A stretch of DNA of 64,000 bases, from positions 1 to 64,000 of the forward strand of contig NZ_LYUZ01000080.1 of assembly GCF_001679925.1 (NCBI RefSeq), given 5' to 3'. Numbering within the stretch: position 1 is the first letter of the stretch; every line of letters begins with the position of its first letter. The notes under the pieces are model-generated. The model saw nothing but the letters and a program-made list of their open reading frames with translations. It made no database searches and was not told where the DNA came from. Source of the stretch: Leisingera sp. JC1 (GTDB lineage Bacteria > Pseudomonadota > Alphaproteobacteria > Rhodobacterales > Rhodobacteraceae). A program made the translations under genes and the position numbers. Of this stretch, positions 36,379 through 44,837 are shown piece by piece.

Positions 36379-36831
36379 ATGCGTATGACAGTCATTTCCC
36401 TTGCTTCGATTTCCCTGCTGGCGGCCTGTAACGGGCTGCAGCTGAATTCCTCCATTCTGAACGGCGGCGGCGGGCCGTCGGCGGCCGCACCGCAGGATCC
36501 GGTGCTGCAGCCTGCGCCCGGCGTTGATGTCGGTGAGGCTGAGCCTTTGGCGCCAACATCGCCTTCCGCGCCGTCCTTCCTCGGCTCCGCCACCACCGTG
36601 GCTTCGCTGGGCGATCCGTCGCTGCCGGGGCTGTGGATGGAAACGCCGCTGGTGGCAGCAGAACAGCAGGCGCTGATCCGCTCCAACCGCAATACCCAGG
36701 TGGTGGTGACGCTGAAGCCCATCCCGGGAGAGGCCTCCGGCGGCAGCCGCCTGTCAATTGGCGCAATGCGGGCGCTGGGCCTGCCGCTGACGGAGCTGGC
36801 CGAGTTGCAGGTGCTGCCCCCCGCGGGCTGA
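36379..36831 (+). CDS. Putative lipoprotein, unknown function
   Basis: The 150-residue product starts with a short lipoprotein signal ([17 protein letters not shown]) whose lipobox LLAAC places the lipidated Cys at residue 17. A low-complexity Pro/Ala-rich stretch follows (about 30-70), then a compact C-terminal part with GLWMETPLV and [10 protein letters not shown]. There is no recognisable enzyme motif. The absence of Asp after the lipidated Cys suggests outer-membrane sorting. It is divergent from moaA and likely monocistronic. Similar short lipoproteins are common in this family of organisms, but I cannot name one. Confidence 0.75.
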   Translation: MRMTVISLASISLLAACNGLQLNSSILNGGGGPSAAAPQDPVLQPAPGVDVGEAEPLAPTSPSAPSFLGSATTVASLGDPSLPGLWMETPLVAAEQQALIRSNRNTQVVVTLKPIPGEASGGSRLSIGAMRALGLPLTELAELQVLPPAG

Positions 36832-36850
36832 ATCGCCTTAAAAAGGGGAA

Positions 36851-36881
36851 AGCGCCCGCCTGCTGTGGCGGGGCGGGCGCT
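36851..36881 (-). terminator. Hairpin between convergent lipoprotein and alkD genes
   Basis: AGCGCCCGCC (36851-36860) and GGCGGGCGCT (36872-36881) form a perfect 10-bp stem. On the minus strand it is followed by TTCCCCTTTTT, so it can serve as the alkD-side terminator and as a roadblock for the plus-strand gene. Confidence 0.7.
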
Positions 36882-36915
36882 GCCCGGCGGTTGCCAGGCG
36901 GAGCTTTTTACAAGC

Positions 36916-37596
36916 CTAGGCGTCTTTCAGGTATTTGGCCGCTTCCTTGCGGGCAAACCCCTTCATGTTTTGTCCATGTTCCGCCAAAAACGCGCGGGTG
37001 CGGTCTGCATCATGTTTACTGAGATCGCGCAGCCACCAAGCCACTGCTTTCTGCATGAACCAGTCGCGGTCGGGCACGTAGGCTGCGGCCCAGGCCAAGA
37101 TGCGCTCGCGGGCGGCGCTGTCGGCGGGTTTCAGATTGTTCATCTTGGCCCAGGGCAGAGTGGCGACAAGCGCTGCGCGGCGGGTCCACATGTGGTCCGA
37201 TTGTGACCACGTTTCCACAGTATCGAGCCGCGATGAGTCCGCCAGCAACCGTTTTGAAATGGCAGAGCAGGCATGGTCGGCAATCGCCCAGCTGTCAAAC
37301 TGCGGCACCCAGGATTGCAGCAGGTCCCAGACCGCCTGATCCTCCTTGATCCGCGCTTGAGTGAGCAGCTTGCCCGCGGCGATGCGGGCCTCGAAGATGT
37401 CGGTGTCCCATAGGGCACGCGCAAGATCCACGCGCTCTGGCACGCTCAGGGACTGGCGCCAGGACTTGGTCAGCTCATTGGTGGCTGGGTTGGGCACGCC
37501 CAGCACTTCACGGGCTTGCTTGTGATAGGCGGCCATCTGCTCTGCCCGGCCGGGTTCGGCCTGGGCTTTCAGCGCATCAAGATAGGTTTCCAGCAT
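36916..37596 (-). CDS. DNA alkylation repair protein (AlkD-like HEAT-repeat glycosylase)
   Basis: This 226-residue all-helical protein matches the AlkD family: repeated HEAT-like helix pairs with WDLLQSWVPQFDSWAIADHACSAISKR and a C-terminal WWLRDLSKHDADRTRAFLAEH block quoted in parts. AlkD removes positively charged alkylated bases such as 7-methylguanine and 3-methyladenine. The ATG at 37596 matches the family start (MLETYLDALKAQ); the codon at 37671 is rejected as it runs into the neighbouring gene. It is 17 bp downstream of the PNPOx-fold gene on the same strand. Confidence 0.85.
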   Translation of the reverse strand: MLETYLDALKAQAEPGRAEQMAAYHKQAREVLGVPNPATNELTKSWRQSLSVPERVDLARALWDTDIFEARIAAGKLLTQARIKEDQAVWDLLQSWVPQFDSWAIADHACSAISKRLLADSSRLDTVETWSQSDHMWTRRAALVATLPWAKMNNLKPADSAARERILAWAAAYVPDRDWFMQKAVAWWLRDLSKHDADRTRAFLAEHGQNMKGFARKEAAKYLKDA

Positions 37597-37613
37597 TTTC
37601 CCGGTTCGCAGCT

Positions 37614-38156
37614 TTACACCGGCACGCCGGTGGGCTTGCCGTCGATGGTGGACTGGTTCTTCTGCACCCAATAGGCGCGGATTTCATCGTCCGATTTGCC
37701 GTCGACCCATTTCTGCATGGTGTCGCGTTCGGACTGGTATTCCATGAACGGCACTGCATAGCCGCAGGAGGTCTGCACCAGGTCGACCGAAACATCGAAG
37801 ATCTGCCGGGCGCTGCGGTGGGCGGGGAACAGGGCGGCCAGATCGTTCCAGCCTTCATCCTCCGCGTGCAGAACCTTGGCGGTGCCATAGGTGCGCAGGA
37901 TCATCGGGCGGGTGGTGAAGGAGCACCACATCAGGGTCATCCGGTTCACCTCCAAGAGGTGGCCCGCGGTTTCATTGCCGCTGCCGGTCAGGTTCATCCA
38001 GACGATCCGGTCCGGACCTAGCACCCGCAGCGAGTCCATTCCCTTTGGGGAAATGTTCACACGGCCCTCCGGCCCGGCTGAACCGGTGAAGAACATGTGC
38101 TGCTCTTCAATGAACTTGCGGTGCGCGGCGTCGATCTGCGGGAACTGCTTGGCCAT
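37614..38156 (-). CDS. Pyridoxamine 5'-phosphate oxidase-fold flavin-binding family protein
   Basis: This 180-residue protein shows the split-barrel FMN-binding fold of the PNPOx-like group: an N-terminal helix, HMFFTGSAGPEGRVNISPKG (a typical strand-turn-strand), RIVWMNLTGSGNETAGHL, and a TLMWCSFTTRPMILRTYGTA block. Such proteins are flavin- or F420-type reductases of unknown substrate. It starts 3 bp after the glmS stop codon, so it may be co-transcribed with glmU-glmS. Length is typical for the group. Confidence 0.82.
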   Translation of the reverse strand: MAKQFPQIDAAHRKFIEEQHMFFTGSAGPEGRVNISPKGMDSLRVLGPDRIVWMNLTGSGNETAGHLLEVNRMTLMWCSFTTRPMILRTYGTAKVLHAEDEGWNDLAALFPAHRSARQIFDVSVDLVQTSCGYAVPFMEYQSERDTMQKWVDGKSDDEIRAYWVQKNQSTIDGKPTGVPV

Positions 38157-38159
38157 GGC

Positions 38160-39983
38160 TCACTCCACCGTCACCGATTTCGCCAGGTTGCGCGGCTGGT
38201 CCACGTCGGTGCCTTTGGCAACCGCGGTGTGATAGGCCAGCAGCTGCGCCGGAATGGCATAGAGGATCGGCGACAGAGCCTCCTTGATGCGGGGCATCCG
38301 GATCGCGCACCAGACGTCGTCGCCTGCCTCGTCAATGCCGTCCTGGTCAGAGATCATCAGCACCTTGCCCTTGCGTGCCAGCACTTCCTGCATGTTGGAA
38401 ACCGACTTGTCGAACAGCGAGTCCTTGGGCGACAGCACCACCACCGGCATGTTCTTGTCGATGAGGGCAATGGGGCCGTGCTTCAGCTCGCCGGAGGCAT
38501 AAGCTTCGGCGTGGATGTAGCTGATTTCCTTCAGCTTCAAGGCGCCTTCCAGCGCCAGCGGGAACATCAGGCCGCGGCCCAGGAACAAGACGTCACGGGC
38601 TTCGCTGACCTTCTGCGCTGCCAGGCGGATCGCCTCGTTCTGCTCCAGCGCGGAGGACAGCACATTGGGCAGCCCGCGGATCGCAGTGGCGTATTCGGCC
38701 ATTTCCTCAGGCGAAAGGTGCCCGCGGTCGCAGGCAGCCTTGAGCGCCAGCGCCAGCAGCACCGTCAGCTGGCAGGTGAACGCTTTGGTCGAGGCCACGC
38801 CGATTTCCGGCCCGGCAAAGATCGGCAGCGCCAGATCGCTTTCCCGCGCGATGGAGCTTTCGGGGACGTTCACCACCGACAGGATCTTGTCCGCCTTTTC
38901 CTGGCAGTAGCGCAGCGCCGCCAGGGTGTCGGCGGTTTCTCCCGATTGGGACACGAACAGCGCCAGGGTTTTGCCGGGGATCGGCGGCTCGCGGTAGCGG
39001 AATTCGGAGGCGATATCGACCTCGACCGGCAGGCGGGCGATCTGCTCGAACCAGTATTTTGCAGTCAGGCAGGCATAGAATGCGGTGCCGCAGGCAACCA
39101 TGGTCAGCCGCTCGACTTGCGAGAAATCCACGCCTTCGCCGGGCAGGCGCACGGCGTTTTCCTCAACCGGCAGGTAGTGGCGGATGGCCTCGGCAATCAC
39201 ATGCGGCTGCTCGGCGATTTCCTTGGCCATGAAATGCTTGTGGCCGCCCTTGTCGACCTGGGAGGAGTCGATCTGGATGGTTTTGGTTTCGCGGTTCACC
39301 AGCTCGCCGTTTGCGCCGCGGATCTCGGCGCCGGCGCGGGTGACAACAGCCCGGTCGCCTTCTTCCAGATAGGTGATCCGGTCGGTCAGCGGCGCCAGGG
39401 CAATGGCGTCGGAACCCACGAACATCTCGCCGTCGCCATGACCGATCGCCAGGGGCGAGCCTTTGCGGGCGGCGATAATCAAGTCTTCTTCGCCGTCAAA
39501 CAGGAAGGCCAGGGCAAAGGCTCCCTCCAGCAGGTCGAGGGTCTTGAAAGCGGCATCGACGGGGGAGTGCCCCTCTTTCAGATAGCGTTCCGTCATCAGG
39601 GCGACAGTTTCGGTGTCGGTCTCTGTGCGGAACTCCATGCCGCAGTTCAGAAGCTCTGCGCGCAGTTCCTTGTAGTTCTCGATGATCCCATTGTGGACCA
39701 CCGCCACGGCGCCGGCGCGGTGCGGGTGGGCATTGCTGACCGACGGCGCGCCATGGGTGGCCCAGCGGGTGTGGCCGATGCCGGCCTTGCCGGCCAGCGG
39801 TTCATGCACCAGGAGGTCGGAGAGGTTCACCAGCTTGCCCACTGCTCGGCGGCGGCGCAGGGCGCCGTTGTTCACCGTGGCGATCCCGGCGCTGTCATAG
39901 CCGCGGTATTCCAGCCGCTTCAACGCCTCGACCAGGATCGGGGCGGCTTCGTGATTGCCCAGTACGCCGACAATTCCGCACAT
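38160..39983 (-). CDS. glmS: Glutamine-fructose-6-phosphate aminotransferase (isomerising)
   Basis: This 607-residue enzyme makes glucosamine 6-phosphate, the first step to UDP-GlcNAc. The protein begins MCGIVGVLG, so removal of Met exposes the catalytic Cys of the Ntn glutaminase domain (about 1-240). Two SIS sugar-isomerase domains follow (SQSGETADTLAAL marks the first). The C-terminus LAKSVTVE is the conserved family end. The ATG at 39983 overlaps the glmU stop by one base (TGATG), proving tight coupling. There is no sign of a glmS ribozyme, as expected outside Gram-positives. Confidence 0.97.
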   Translation of the reverse strand: MCGIVGVLGNHEAAPILVEALKRLEYRGYDSAGIATVNNGALRRRRAVGKLVNLSDLLVHEPLAGKAGIGHTRWATHGAPSVSNAHPHRAGAVAVVHNGIIENYKELRAELLNCGMEFRTETDTETVALMTERYLKEGHSPVDAAFKTLDLLEGAFALAFLFDGEEDLIIAARKGSPLAIGHGDGEMFVGSDAIALAPLTDRITYLEEGDRAVVTRAGAEIRGANGELVNRETKTIQIDSSQVDKGGHKHFMAKEIAEQPHVIAEAIRHYLPVEENAVRLPGEGVDFSQVERLTMVACGTAFYACLTAKYWFEQIARLPVEVDIASEFRYREPPIPGKTLALFVSQSGETADTLAALRYCQEKADKILSVVNVPESSIARESDLALPIFAGPEIGVASTKAFTCQLTVLLALALKAACDRGHLSPEEMAEYATAIRGLPNVLSSALEQNEAIRLAAQKVSEARDVLFLGRGLMFPLALEGALKLKEISYIHAEAYASGELKHGPIALIDKNMPVVVLSPKDSLFDKSVSNMQEVLARKGKVLMISDQDGIDEAGDDVWCAIRMPRIKEALSPILYAIPAQLLAYHTAVAKGTDVDQPRNLAKSVTVE

Positions 39984-41338
39984 CACTTGGCTCCCTTCTG
40001 CAGGCGGGCCTTTTTGGCGCGCAGCATGTCCATCAGCTTGCGCGCGCGGCCCGGTTTGTTGCTTTGCTCGGCGCGGCCGATGGCCAGATCGCCGTCTTCC
40101 ACATTCTTGGTCACCACGGCGCCGGTGGCGGTCATCGCCTCGTTGCCGACGCGAACCGGGGCCACCAGCATGGTGTTCGATCCGATAAAGGCGCGGGCGC
40201 CGATCTCGGTGCGGTGCTTCATCACCCCGTCATAGTTGCAGGTAATCGTGCCTGCGCCAATATTTGTCGCTTCACCGACCGACGCATCGCCGATGTAGCT
40301 GAGGTGGTTGACCTTGGCGCCTTCGGCAATCTCGGCGTTCTTGATCTCGACGAAGTTGCCGATGTGGGTGTTTTCAGCCAGCTCCGCGCCGGGACGCAGG
40401 CGCGCATACGGCCCGACCTTGGCGCCGCGGCTGACGTGGCAGCCTTCCAGATGCGAAAACGCACGGATCAGCGCGCCGCTTTCTACTGTGACGCCGGGGC
40501 CGAAGACCACGTTGGGCTCGATTACGGTGTCGCGGCCGATGAAGGTATCAAAGGCAAGGTAGACGGTTTCCGGCGCCATCAGGGTGACGCCCAGTTCCAT
40601 CAGGTCCGCCCGGGCGCGCGCCTGGAACAGTGCATCCGCCTGCGCCAGTTCGGCGCGGGAATTGACGCCCAGCGTCTCTGCCTCATCGCAGGACACGGCG
40701 GTGACGTTCAGACCCTCGCGCCGGGCCAGCTCCACCAGATCGGTCAGGTAGTATTCGCCGGAGGCGTTTTCATTGCCGACCTTGGCGATCAGATCGAACA
40801 TCGCGCTGGCCTTGCCCGCCATCAGGCCGGAGTTGCAGAAGGAAATCGCGCGCTCCGCCTCAGTGGCGTCCTTGAACTCGACAATCCGCTCCAGGCTGTC
40901 GCCCTGCATCACCAGGCGGCCGTAACGGCCCGGATCGGCAGCTTCGAACCCCAGCACCACCAGGTCAGCGCGCTGGCGGGCCTCAACCATGCGCTCCAGC
41001 GTGTCCGCGCTGACAAAGGGCGTGTCGCCATAAAGCACAACCACATCGCCTTCGAACCCGTCCAGCGCGGTGCGGGCCTGATCGACCGCATGGGCGGTGC
41101 CAAGCTGCTCCTCCTGCAGGACAACTTCGGCCTCTTCGTCGATTTCGGCAACTGCCGCACGCACCTCATCCGCCCCGTGGCCTGCCACGATGATGGTGCG
41201 CTCCGGCGCCAGTGTGCGGCCCGCGGCCATCGCATGCTCCAGCATCGGCGCCTGGGCAATCGGGTGCAGCACTTTCGGAAGGTCGGAGTTCATCCGCGTG
41301 CCTTTACCGGCCGCCAGGATGACAAGGGCAATGCTCAT
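39983..41338 (-). CDS. glmU: Bifunctional GlmU: glucosamine-1-phosphate acetyltransferase and GlcNAc-1-P uridyltransferase
   Basis: This 451-residue cytoplasmic enzyme makes UDP-GlcNAc for peptidoglycan and LPS. The N-terminal uridyltransferase domain starts with LAAGKGTRMNSDLPKVLHP and includes VVLYGDTPFVSADT. The C-terminal part is a left-handed beta-helix of hexapeptide repeats (from about residue 260) for the acetyltransferase, with the conserved SYIGDASVGEATNIGAGTI core. Length matches the family. It is directly upstream of glmS, with which it is coupled, and divergent from gph. Confidence 0.97.
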   Translation of the reverse strand: MSIALVILAAGKGTRMNSDLPKVLHPIAQAPMLEHAMAAGRTLAPERTIIVAGHGADEVRAAVAEIDEEAEVVLQEEQLGTAHAVDQARTALDGFEGDVVVLYGDTPFVSADTLERMVEARQRADLVVLGFEAADPGRYGRLVMQGDSLERIVEFKDATEAERAISFCNSGLMAGKASAMFDLIAKVGNENASGEYYLTDLVELARREGLNVTAVSCDEAETLGVNSRAELAQADALFQARARADLMELGVTLMAPETVYLAFDTFIGRDTVIEPNVVFGPGVTVESGALIRAFSHLEGCHVSRGAKVGPYARLRPGAELAENTHIGNFVEIKNAEIAEGAKVNHLSYIGDASVGEATNIGAGTITCNYDGVMKHRTEIGARAFIGSNTMLVAPVRVGNEAMTATGAVVTKNVEDGDLAIGRAEQSNKPGRARKLMDMLRAKKARLQKGAK

Positions 41339-41469
41339 AATCGCTTTTCTCTTTGTCTTTTTAGCGCTCCCGTTTTATCCGCTAACAGGCGGGGCGCAAG
41401 GGATAGCGCCATCAAACAAGATTGCGGGCTGCAACATGCGGCGGCGGAAAAGTGCCGAAAGGGCAGGAC

Positions 41470-42132
41470 ATGCGAACGGTTATCTTCGATCTGGACGGCA
41501 CGCTGGCGGATACCTCGGGCGATCTGCTGGCCGCGGCCAACGCCTGTTTCCGGCAGATGGGGCTGGGCGATGTTCTGGACCGCCCGGAGGATGCTGCCGT
41601 CGCTCTGCGCGGCGGACGCAACATGCTGGCGACCGGCCTGAAGCGGGCAGGGCAGTTCGATCAGGCCACCGTTGATGAGTTCTATCCGGTGCTGCTGGAA
41701 GCCTACCGCGATGCCATCGACCACCACACCGTGCTGTATCCCGGCGCGATGACAGCAGTGGAAGAATTGAAAACCGCAGGTTTCGGCGTCGGCATCTGCA
41801 CCAACAAGCCGGAAGGATTGGCGGACCAACTGATGCGCAGCCTAGGTGTACGCGACAACTTTGCCTCCTTGGTCGGGGCCGACACGCTGCCGGTGCGCAA
41901 GCCTGATCCCGCGCCGCTGTTTGAGGCCGCCCGCCGCGCAGGCGGCGACCCGGCCCGCACCCTGCTGGTCGGGGACAGCGACACCGACCGCAACACCTCG
42001 GCAAATGCCGGCGTGCCGTCGGTGCTGGTGACCTTCGGTCCCTCGGGCGATGATATGGCGGCGCTGAAGCCCGAAGCTCTGCTCGACCGCTTCGAGGACC
42101 TTCTGGACGTCGCGGAGCGGCTGATTGCGTGA
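41470..42132 (+). CDS. gph: Phosphoglycolate phosphatase-type HAD hydrolase
   Basis: This 220-residue HAD-family phosphatase has motif I FDLDGTLADT at residues 5-14, motif II with ICTNKP, and motifs III/IV with RKPDPAP and LLVGDSDTD. An alpha-helical cap lies between motifs I and II, as in phosphoglycolate phosphatase, which clears 2-phosphoglycolate. The ATG at 41470 gives the family N-terminus; GGGCAGG lies upstream. It could supply glycolate to the glyoxylate route that ends at GlcB, but the genes are far apart. Related HAD enzymes act on other phosphates, so the substrate is likely but not proven. Confidence 0.85.
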   Translation: MRTVIFDLDGTLADTSGDLLAAANACFRQMGLGDVLDRPEDAAVALRGGRNMLATGLKRAGQFDQATVDEFYPVLLEAYRDAIDHHTVLYPGAMTAVEELKTAGFGVGICTNKPEGLADQLMRSLGVRDNFASLVGADTLPVRKPDPAPLFEAARRAGGDPARTLLVGDSDTDRNTSANAGVPSVLVTFGPSGDDMAALKPEALLDRFEDLLDVAERLIA

Positions 42133-42211
42133 TACCGCAACTTAGTTTCGGGAAAACCGTCTGTCCGGCTTCCCCCTTGACCGCTGGCCGCCCGCGGCTC
42201 ACAAACGCCGC

Positions 42212-43405
42212 ATGAGCGAGACATTTACCGGGTCATTCACCCAGCAGGAACCCATCCCCGAAGACGCCATCGAGGCCGCGCTGGCGGTGCTTCGGCACGG
42301 GCGGCTGCACCGCTATAACGTGGCAGAGGGCGAAGAGGGTGAAACCGCGCTGCTGGAGCAGGAGTTCGCGGCGCAGATGGGTGCGAAATACTGCCTGGCG
42401 GTGGCGTCCGGCGGCTATGCGCTGGCAACCTCGCTGCGGGCTGTCGGGGTGAAGCCCGGCGGCAAGGTGCTGACCAACGCTTTCACGCTGGCGCCCGTGC
42501 CGGGATCCATTGCCTCTGTCGGGGCGGAACCGGTGTTCGTCGAAGTCACCGAAGACCTGACCATTGATCTGGATGATCTGGCGGCCAAGGCGGCTCAGGC
42601 CAAGGTGCTGATGCTGTCGCACATGCGCGGGCACCTTTGCGACATGGACCGGCTGATGGCGATCTGCGATGCTGCCGGTATCACAGTGATCGAGGATTGC
42701 GCCCACACCATGGGGGCCTCCTGGAACGGGGTGCTGTCGGGCCGCCAAGGGGCAGTGGGCTGCTATTCCTGCCAGACCTACAAGCATGTGAACTCGGGCG
42801 AGGGCGGGCTGCTCATCACCGACGACGAGGAAATTGCTGCCCGCGCCATCATGATGTCCGGCTCCTACATGCTCTATGGCCGCCATTTGGCGGCGCCGGG
42901 GCCGGAGGTGTTCGAGCGGGTGAAATACGAAACCCCCAACATCTCGGGCCGGATGGACAACCTGCGCGCCGCCGTCCTGCGGCCGCAGCTGCGGGATCTG
43001 AACACACAGGTGGAACGCTGGAACGACCGCTACCGCGCGGTCGAAGAGGGCCTGCGCGGCACGCCCGGCCTGACGGTGGTGGAGCGCCCCGCACAAGAGG
43101 TCTATGTCGGCTCCTCAATCCAGTTCCTGCTTCTGGACTGGTCCGAGGAGGCAGTGCAGGAGGCGGTGCGCCGCTGCGCCGCCCGCGGGGTGGAACTGAA
43201 ATGGTTCGGCACGCCGGAGCCCGTCGCATTCACCTCCCGCTACGACAGCTGGCGCTATGCGGACACCCCGCGGCTGCCGCAAAGCGACCGCATCCTTGCA
43301 GGCATCATAGACATGCGGGTGCCGCTGACCTTCAGCCTGGAGGACTGCGCCCAGATCGCGCGCATCATCCGGGCTGAGGTCTCTGCCGTCTATCAGTCCG
43401 CCTGA
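42212..43405 (+). CDS. DegT/DnrJ/EryC1/StrS family PLP-dependent aminotransferase
   Basis: This 397-residue fold-type-I PLP protein has the expected active-site order: AVASGGYALATSLRA (phosphate loop region), VIEDCAHTMGA (the Asp and His that hold PLP), and CQTYKHVNSGEGG with the Schiff-base lysine at residue 191. Members make amino sugars or related compounds for surface glycans and antibiotics. It lacks the sugar-nucleotide partners that usually sit beside it, so the substrate is unclear; it stands between gph and creA. It converges with creA, overlapping it by 13 bp at the 3' end. Confidence 0.88.
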   Translation: MSETFTGSFTQQEPIPEDAIEAALAVLRHGRLHRYNVAEGEEGETALLEQEFAAQMGAKYCLAVASGGYALATSLRAVGVKPGGKVLTNAFTLAPVPGSIASVGAEPVFVEVTEDLTIDLDDLAAKAAQAKVLMLSHMRGHLCDMDRLMAICDAAGITVIEDCAHTMGASWNGVLSGRQGAVGCYSCQTYKHVNSGEGGLLITDDEEIAARAIMMSGSYMLYGRHLAAPGPEVFERVKYETPNISGRMDNLRAAVLRPQLRDLNTQVERWNDRYRAVEEGLRGTPGLTVVERPAQEVYVGSSIQFLLLDWSEEAVQEAVRRCAARGVELKWFGTPEPVAFTSRYDSWRYADTPRLPQSDRILAGIIDMRVPLTFSLEDCAQIARIIRAEVSAVYQSA

Positions 43406-43851
43406 TAGAGCGGCACCGTTGAAATCGAGACCTTGGCCGATCCGTCGGTCAGCTCTGCCGCGTGGGCGGCATAGATCAGCGTCTGGTTGGCCTCGTCAAA
43501 GATCCGCTTTACCCGCAGCGATTTCAGGATGATCGAACGCGACGCGCGGAACACATCCTCGCCGCCGCGGCTGCGGTCGATGTCACCCACCGTTATTGGG
43601 CCGGTCTGGCGGCAAGCGATGGAGGCATTTGAGGGATCCTCGAACCAGTTGCCCTTGGACAGCCGGTCGATTAGTCCGCGCTCGAAATAGGCGATATGGC
43701 AGGTTACGCCTTCGACCTTGGGGTCGGCGATGGCCTCGATGATGATGTCGTTGCCCACCCAGTCGACGCCGATCTCCCCGACCTCTTCAGCGGCGGCGGG
43801 CAGGCTCAGCAGGCAAAATGCGGCGGCCAGGGTCTGTTTCAATCGTGTCAT
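43393..43851 (-). CDS. creA: CreA family periplasmic protein
   Basis: This 152-residue protein matches the CreA family: a signal peptide (cut near PAAA-EE), GVDWVGNDIIIEAIADPKVEGVTCHIAYF with the hallmark Cys, a SIACRQTGPI block, and SLRVKRIFDEANQTLIYAAHA. Two conserved Cys residues likely form a disulfide. Function is unknown. The ATG at 43851 follows GAGCACC-type sequence and was chosen over 43899 because the signal peptide begins there. Its 3' end overlaps the DegT gene on the other strand. Confidence 0.9.
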   Translation of the reverse strand: MTRLKQTLAAAFCLLSLPAAAEEVGEIGVDWVGNDIIIEAIADPKVEGVTCHIAYFERGLIDRLSKGNWFEDPSNASIACRQTGPITVGDIDRSRGGEDVFRASRSIILKSLRVKRIFDEANQTLIYAAHAAELTDGSAKVSISTVPLYQAD

Positions 43852-43932
43852 GCGGTGCTCCTGTCGGTGCTGCGGGGAAAATGTTTCCTCATTTCTCAAA
43901 TGTCTACGCGCAGGTCCGGTGAAAAGATCCCT

Positions 43933-43958
43933 GGAACCTTTTTCCGGCAGCGGACGTT
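43933..43958 (+). promoter_or_regulatory. Candidate ECF-sigma promoter (GGAAC-N17-CGTT)
   Basis: GGAAC (43933-43937), a 17-base spacer and CGTT (43955-43958) match the alphaproteobacterial ECF general-stress type promoter layout. It lies 60 bp before the start of the SH3 protein gene on the same strand, and the next transcription start would fall near 43966. Whether this organism has such a sigma factor cannot be read from the window. Confidence 0.5.
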
Positions 43959-44017
43959 GAGCCCCCGCAACGGCGCAACGAGGCGCCTAATAACGAAATG
44001 GCATTGAGGAGAAAACG

Positions 44018-44671
44018 ATGCACACGTCCAAAATCGCCCTGACCGCTTCCACTCTGGCCCTGCTGGCCGCCCCGGTTTGGGCGAATGTCCAGGCGCAGGC
44101 TGTCACCGATCTGAACCTGCGTGCGGGTCCGGGGCCGCAGCATGAAATCGTCGGTGTGATTGCGGCAGAGGGTGCCGTCGATCTGGAAGGCTGCATCGAG
44201 GAGAGCAACTGGTGCAAGGTCAGCTACGAAGGCGCTGACGGCTGGGCCTACGGCGAATACCTGACCGGCGCCGTCACCGAGCAATATGTGCCGGTGGTGG
44301 CCAAGGACAGTCCGGTGCAGATCAGTACCGTGACCTATGAAAATACCGGCGAACACGATGAGGAAGTTGGCGCCATCACCGGTGCCATCACCGGCGGCCT
44401 TATCGCTGGCCCGGCTGGTGTCGTTGCCGGGGCGATTACAGGCGCCGTCGCAGGTGAGGCAGTGGTGCCGGACGAACAGGTTGTGACCTATGTGCGCAGC
44501 CATGCCACCGAACCCGTCTATGTTCAGGGCGAAGTGGTGACTGGCGTCGTGATCCCGGAAGGAGTGCAGCTGACCCCGGTTCCGGACACCGGCTACCGCT
44601 ATGTCTACCTGAACGGCCTGCCGGTCCTGGTGGAGGCGGACAGCCGCACCGTGGTCCATGTGGTCCGCTGA
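44018..44671 (+). CDS. Exported SH3-domain protein with glycine-zipper segment (DUF1236-like)
   Basis: This 217-residue protein has a signal peptide (cut near PVWA-NVQ), a bacterial SH3 domain (about residues 28-85; VTDLNLRAGPGPQHEIVGVI, NWCKVSYEG and GWAYGEYL are typical), and a Gly/Ala-rich zipper (GAITGAITGGLIAGPAGVVAGAITGAVAG, given here as repeated GAITG units) that often inserts in membranes. The C-terminal part YRYVYLNGLPVLVEADSRTVVHVVR, in parts, resembles DUF1236. An envelope-stress role is suggested by the ECF-like promoter upstream. GAGGAG precedes the ATG. Confidence 0.85.
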   Translation: MHTSKIALTASTLALLAAPVWANVQAQAVTDLNLRAGPGPQHEIVGVIAAEGAVDLEGCIEESNWCKVSYEGADGWAYGEYLTGAVTEQYVPVVAKDSPVQISTVTYENTGEHDEEVGAITGAITGGLIAGPAGVVAGAITGAVAGEAVVPDEQVVTYVRSHATEPVYVQGEVVTGVVIPEGVQLTPVPDTGYRYVYLNGLPVLVEADSRTVVHVVR

Positions 44672-44702
44672 TCCAAGCTGACCCAATTTGAAACTGCTTT
44701 AG

Positions 44703-44729
44703 GCGGGCGGCCCCATGCGGGCCGCCCGC
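44703..44729 (+). terminator. Strong hairpin after the SH3 protein gene
   Basis: GCGGGCGGCCC (44703-44713) and GGGCCGCCCGC (44719-44729) form a perfect 11-bp stem with a five-base loop. There is no T-run, so termination may be partial. Confidence 0.65.
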
Positions 44730-44760
44730 TGCCGTTCAGGCACCCCAACCAGGAACACGA

Positions 44761-44811
44761 TTGACCCGAATCGCGGGCTCCTCTATTGAATTGAACAACT
44801 GTTCATATAAT
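44761..44811 (+). promoter_or_regulatory. ivd promoter region with TGAACA-AC-TGTTCA operator
   Basis: TTGACC (44761-44766), a 17-bp spacer and TATTGA (44784-44789) make a usable promoter. A perfect TATAAT is at 44806-44811. Between them lies the inverted repeat TGAACA-AC-TGTTCA (44792-44805), so a regulator bound there would block RNA polymerase. The start of ivd is 27 bp beyond. The regulator is not encoded nearby. Confidence 0.6.
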
Positions 44812-44837
44812 CGGCTCTGGCCTGGAGGATCTGCGGG

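Noticed and set aside
38160..39983. glmS ribozyme or split glmS
   Set aside because: The upstream gene overlaps by one base, leaving no leader for a ribozyme, and the glmS reading frame is complete.
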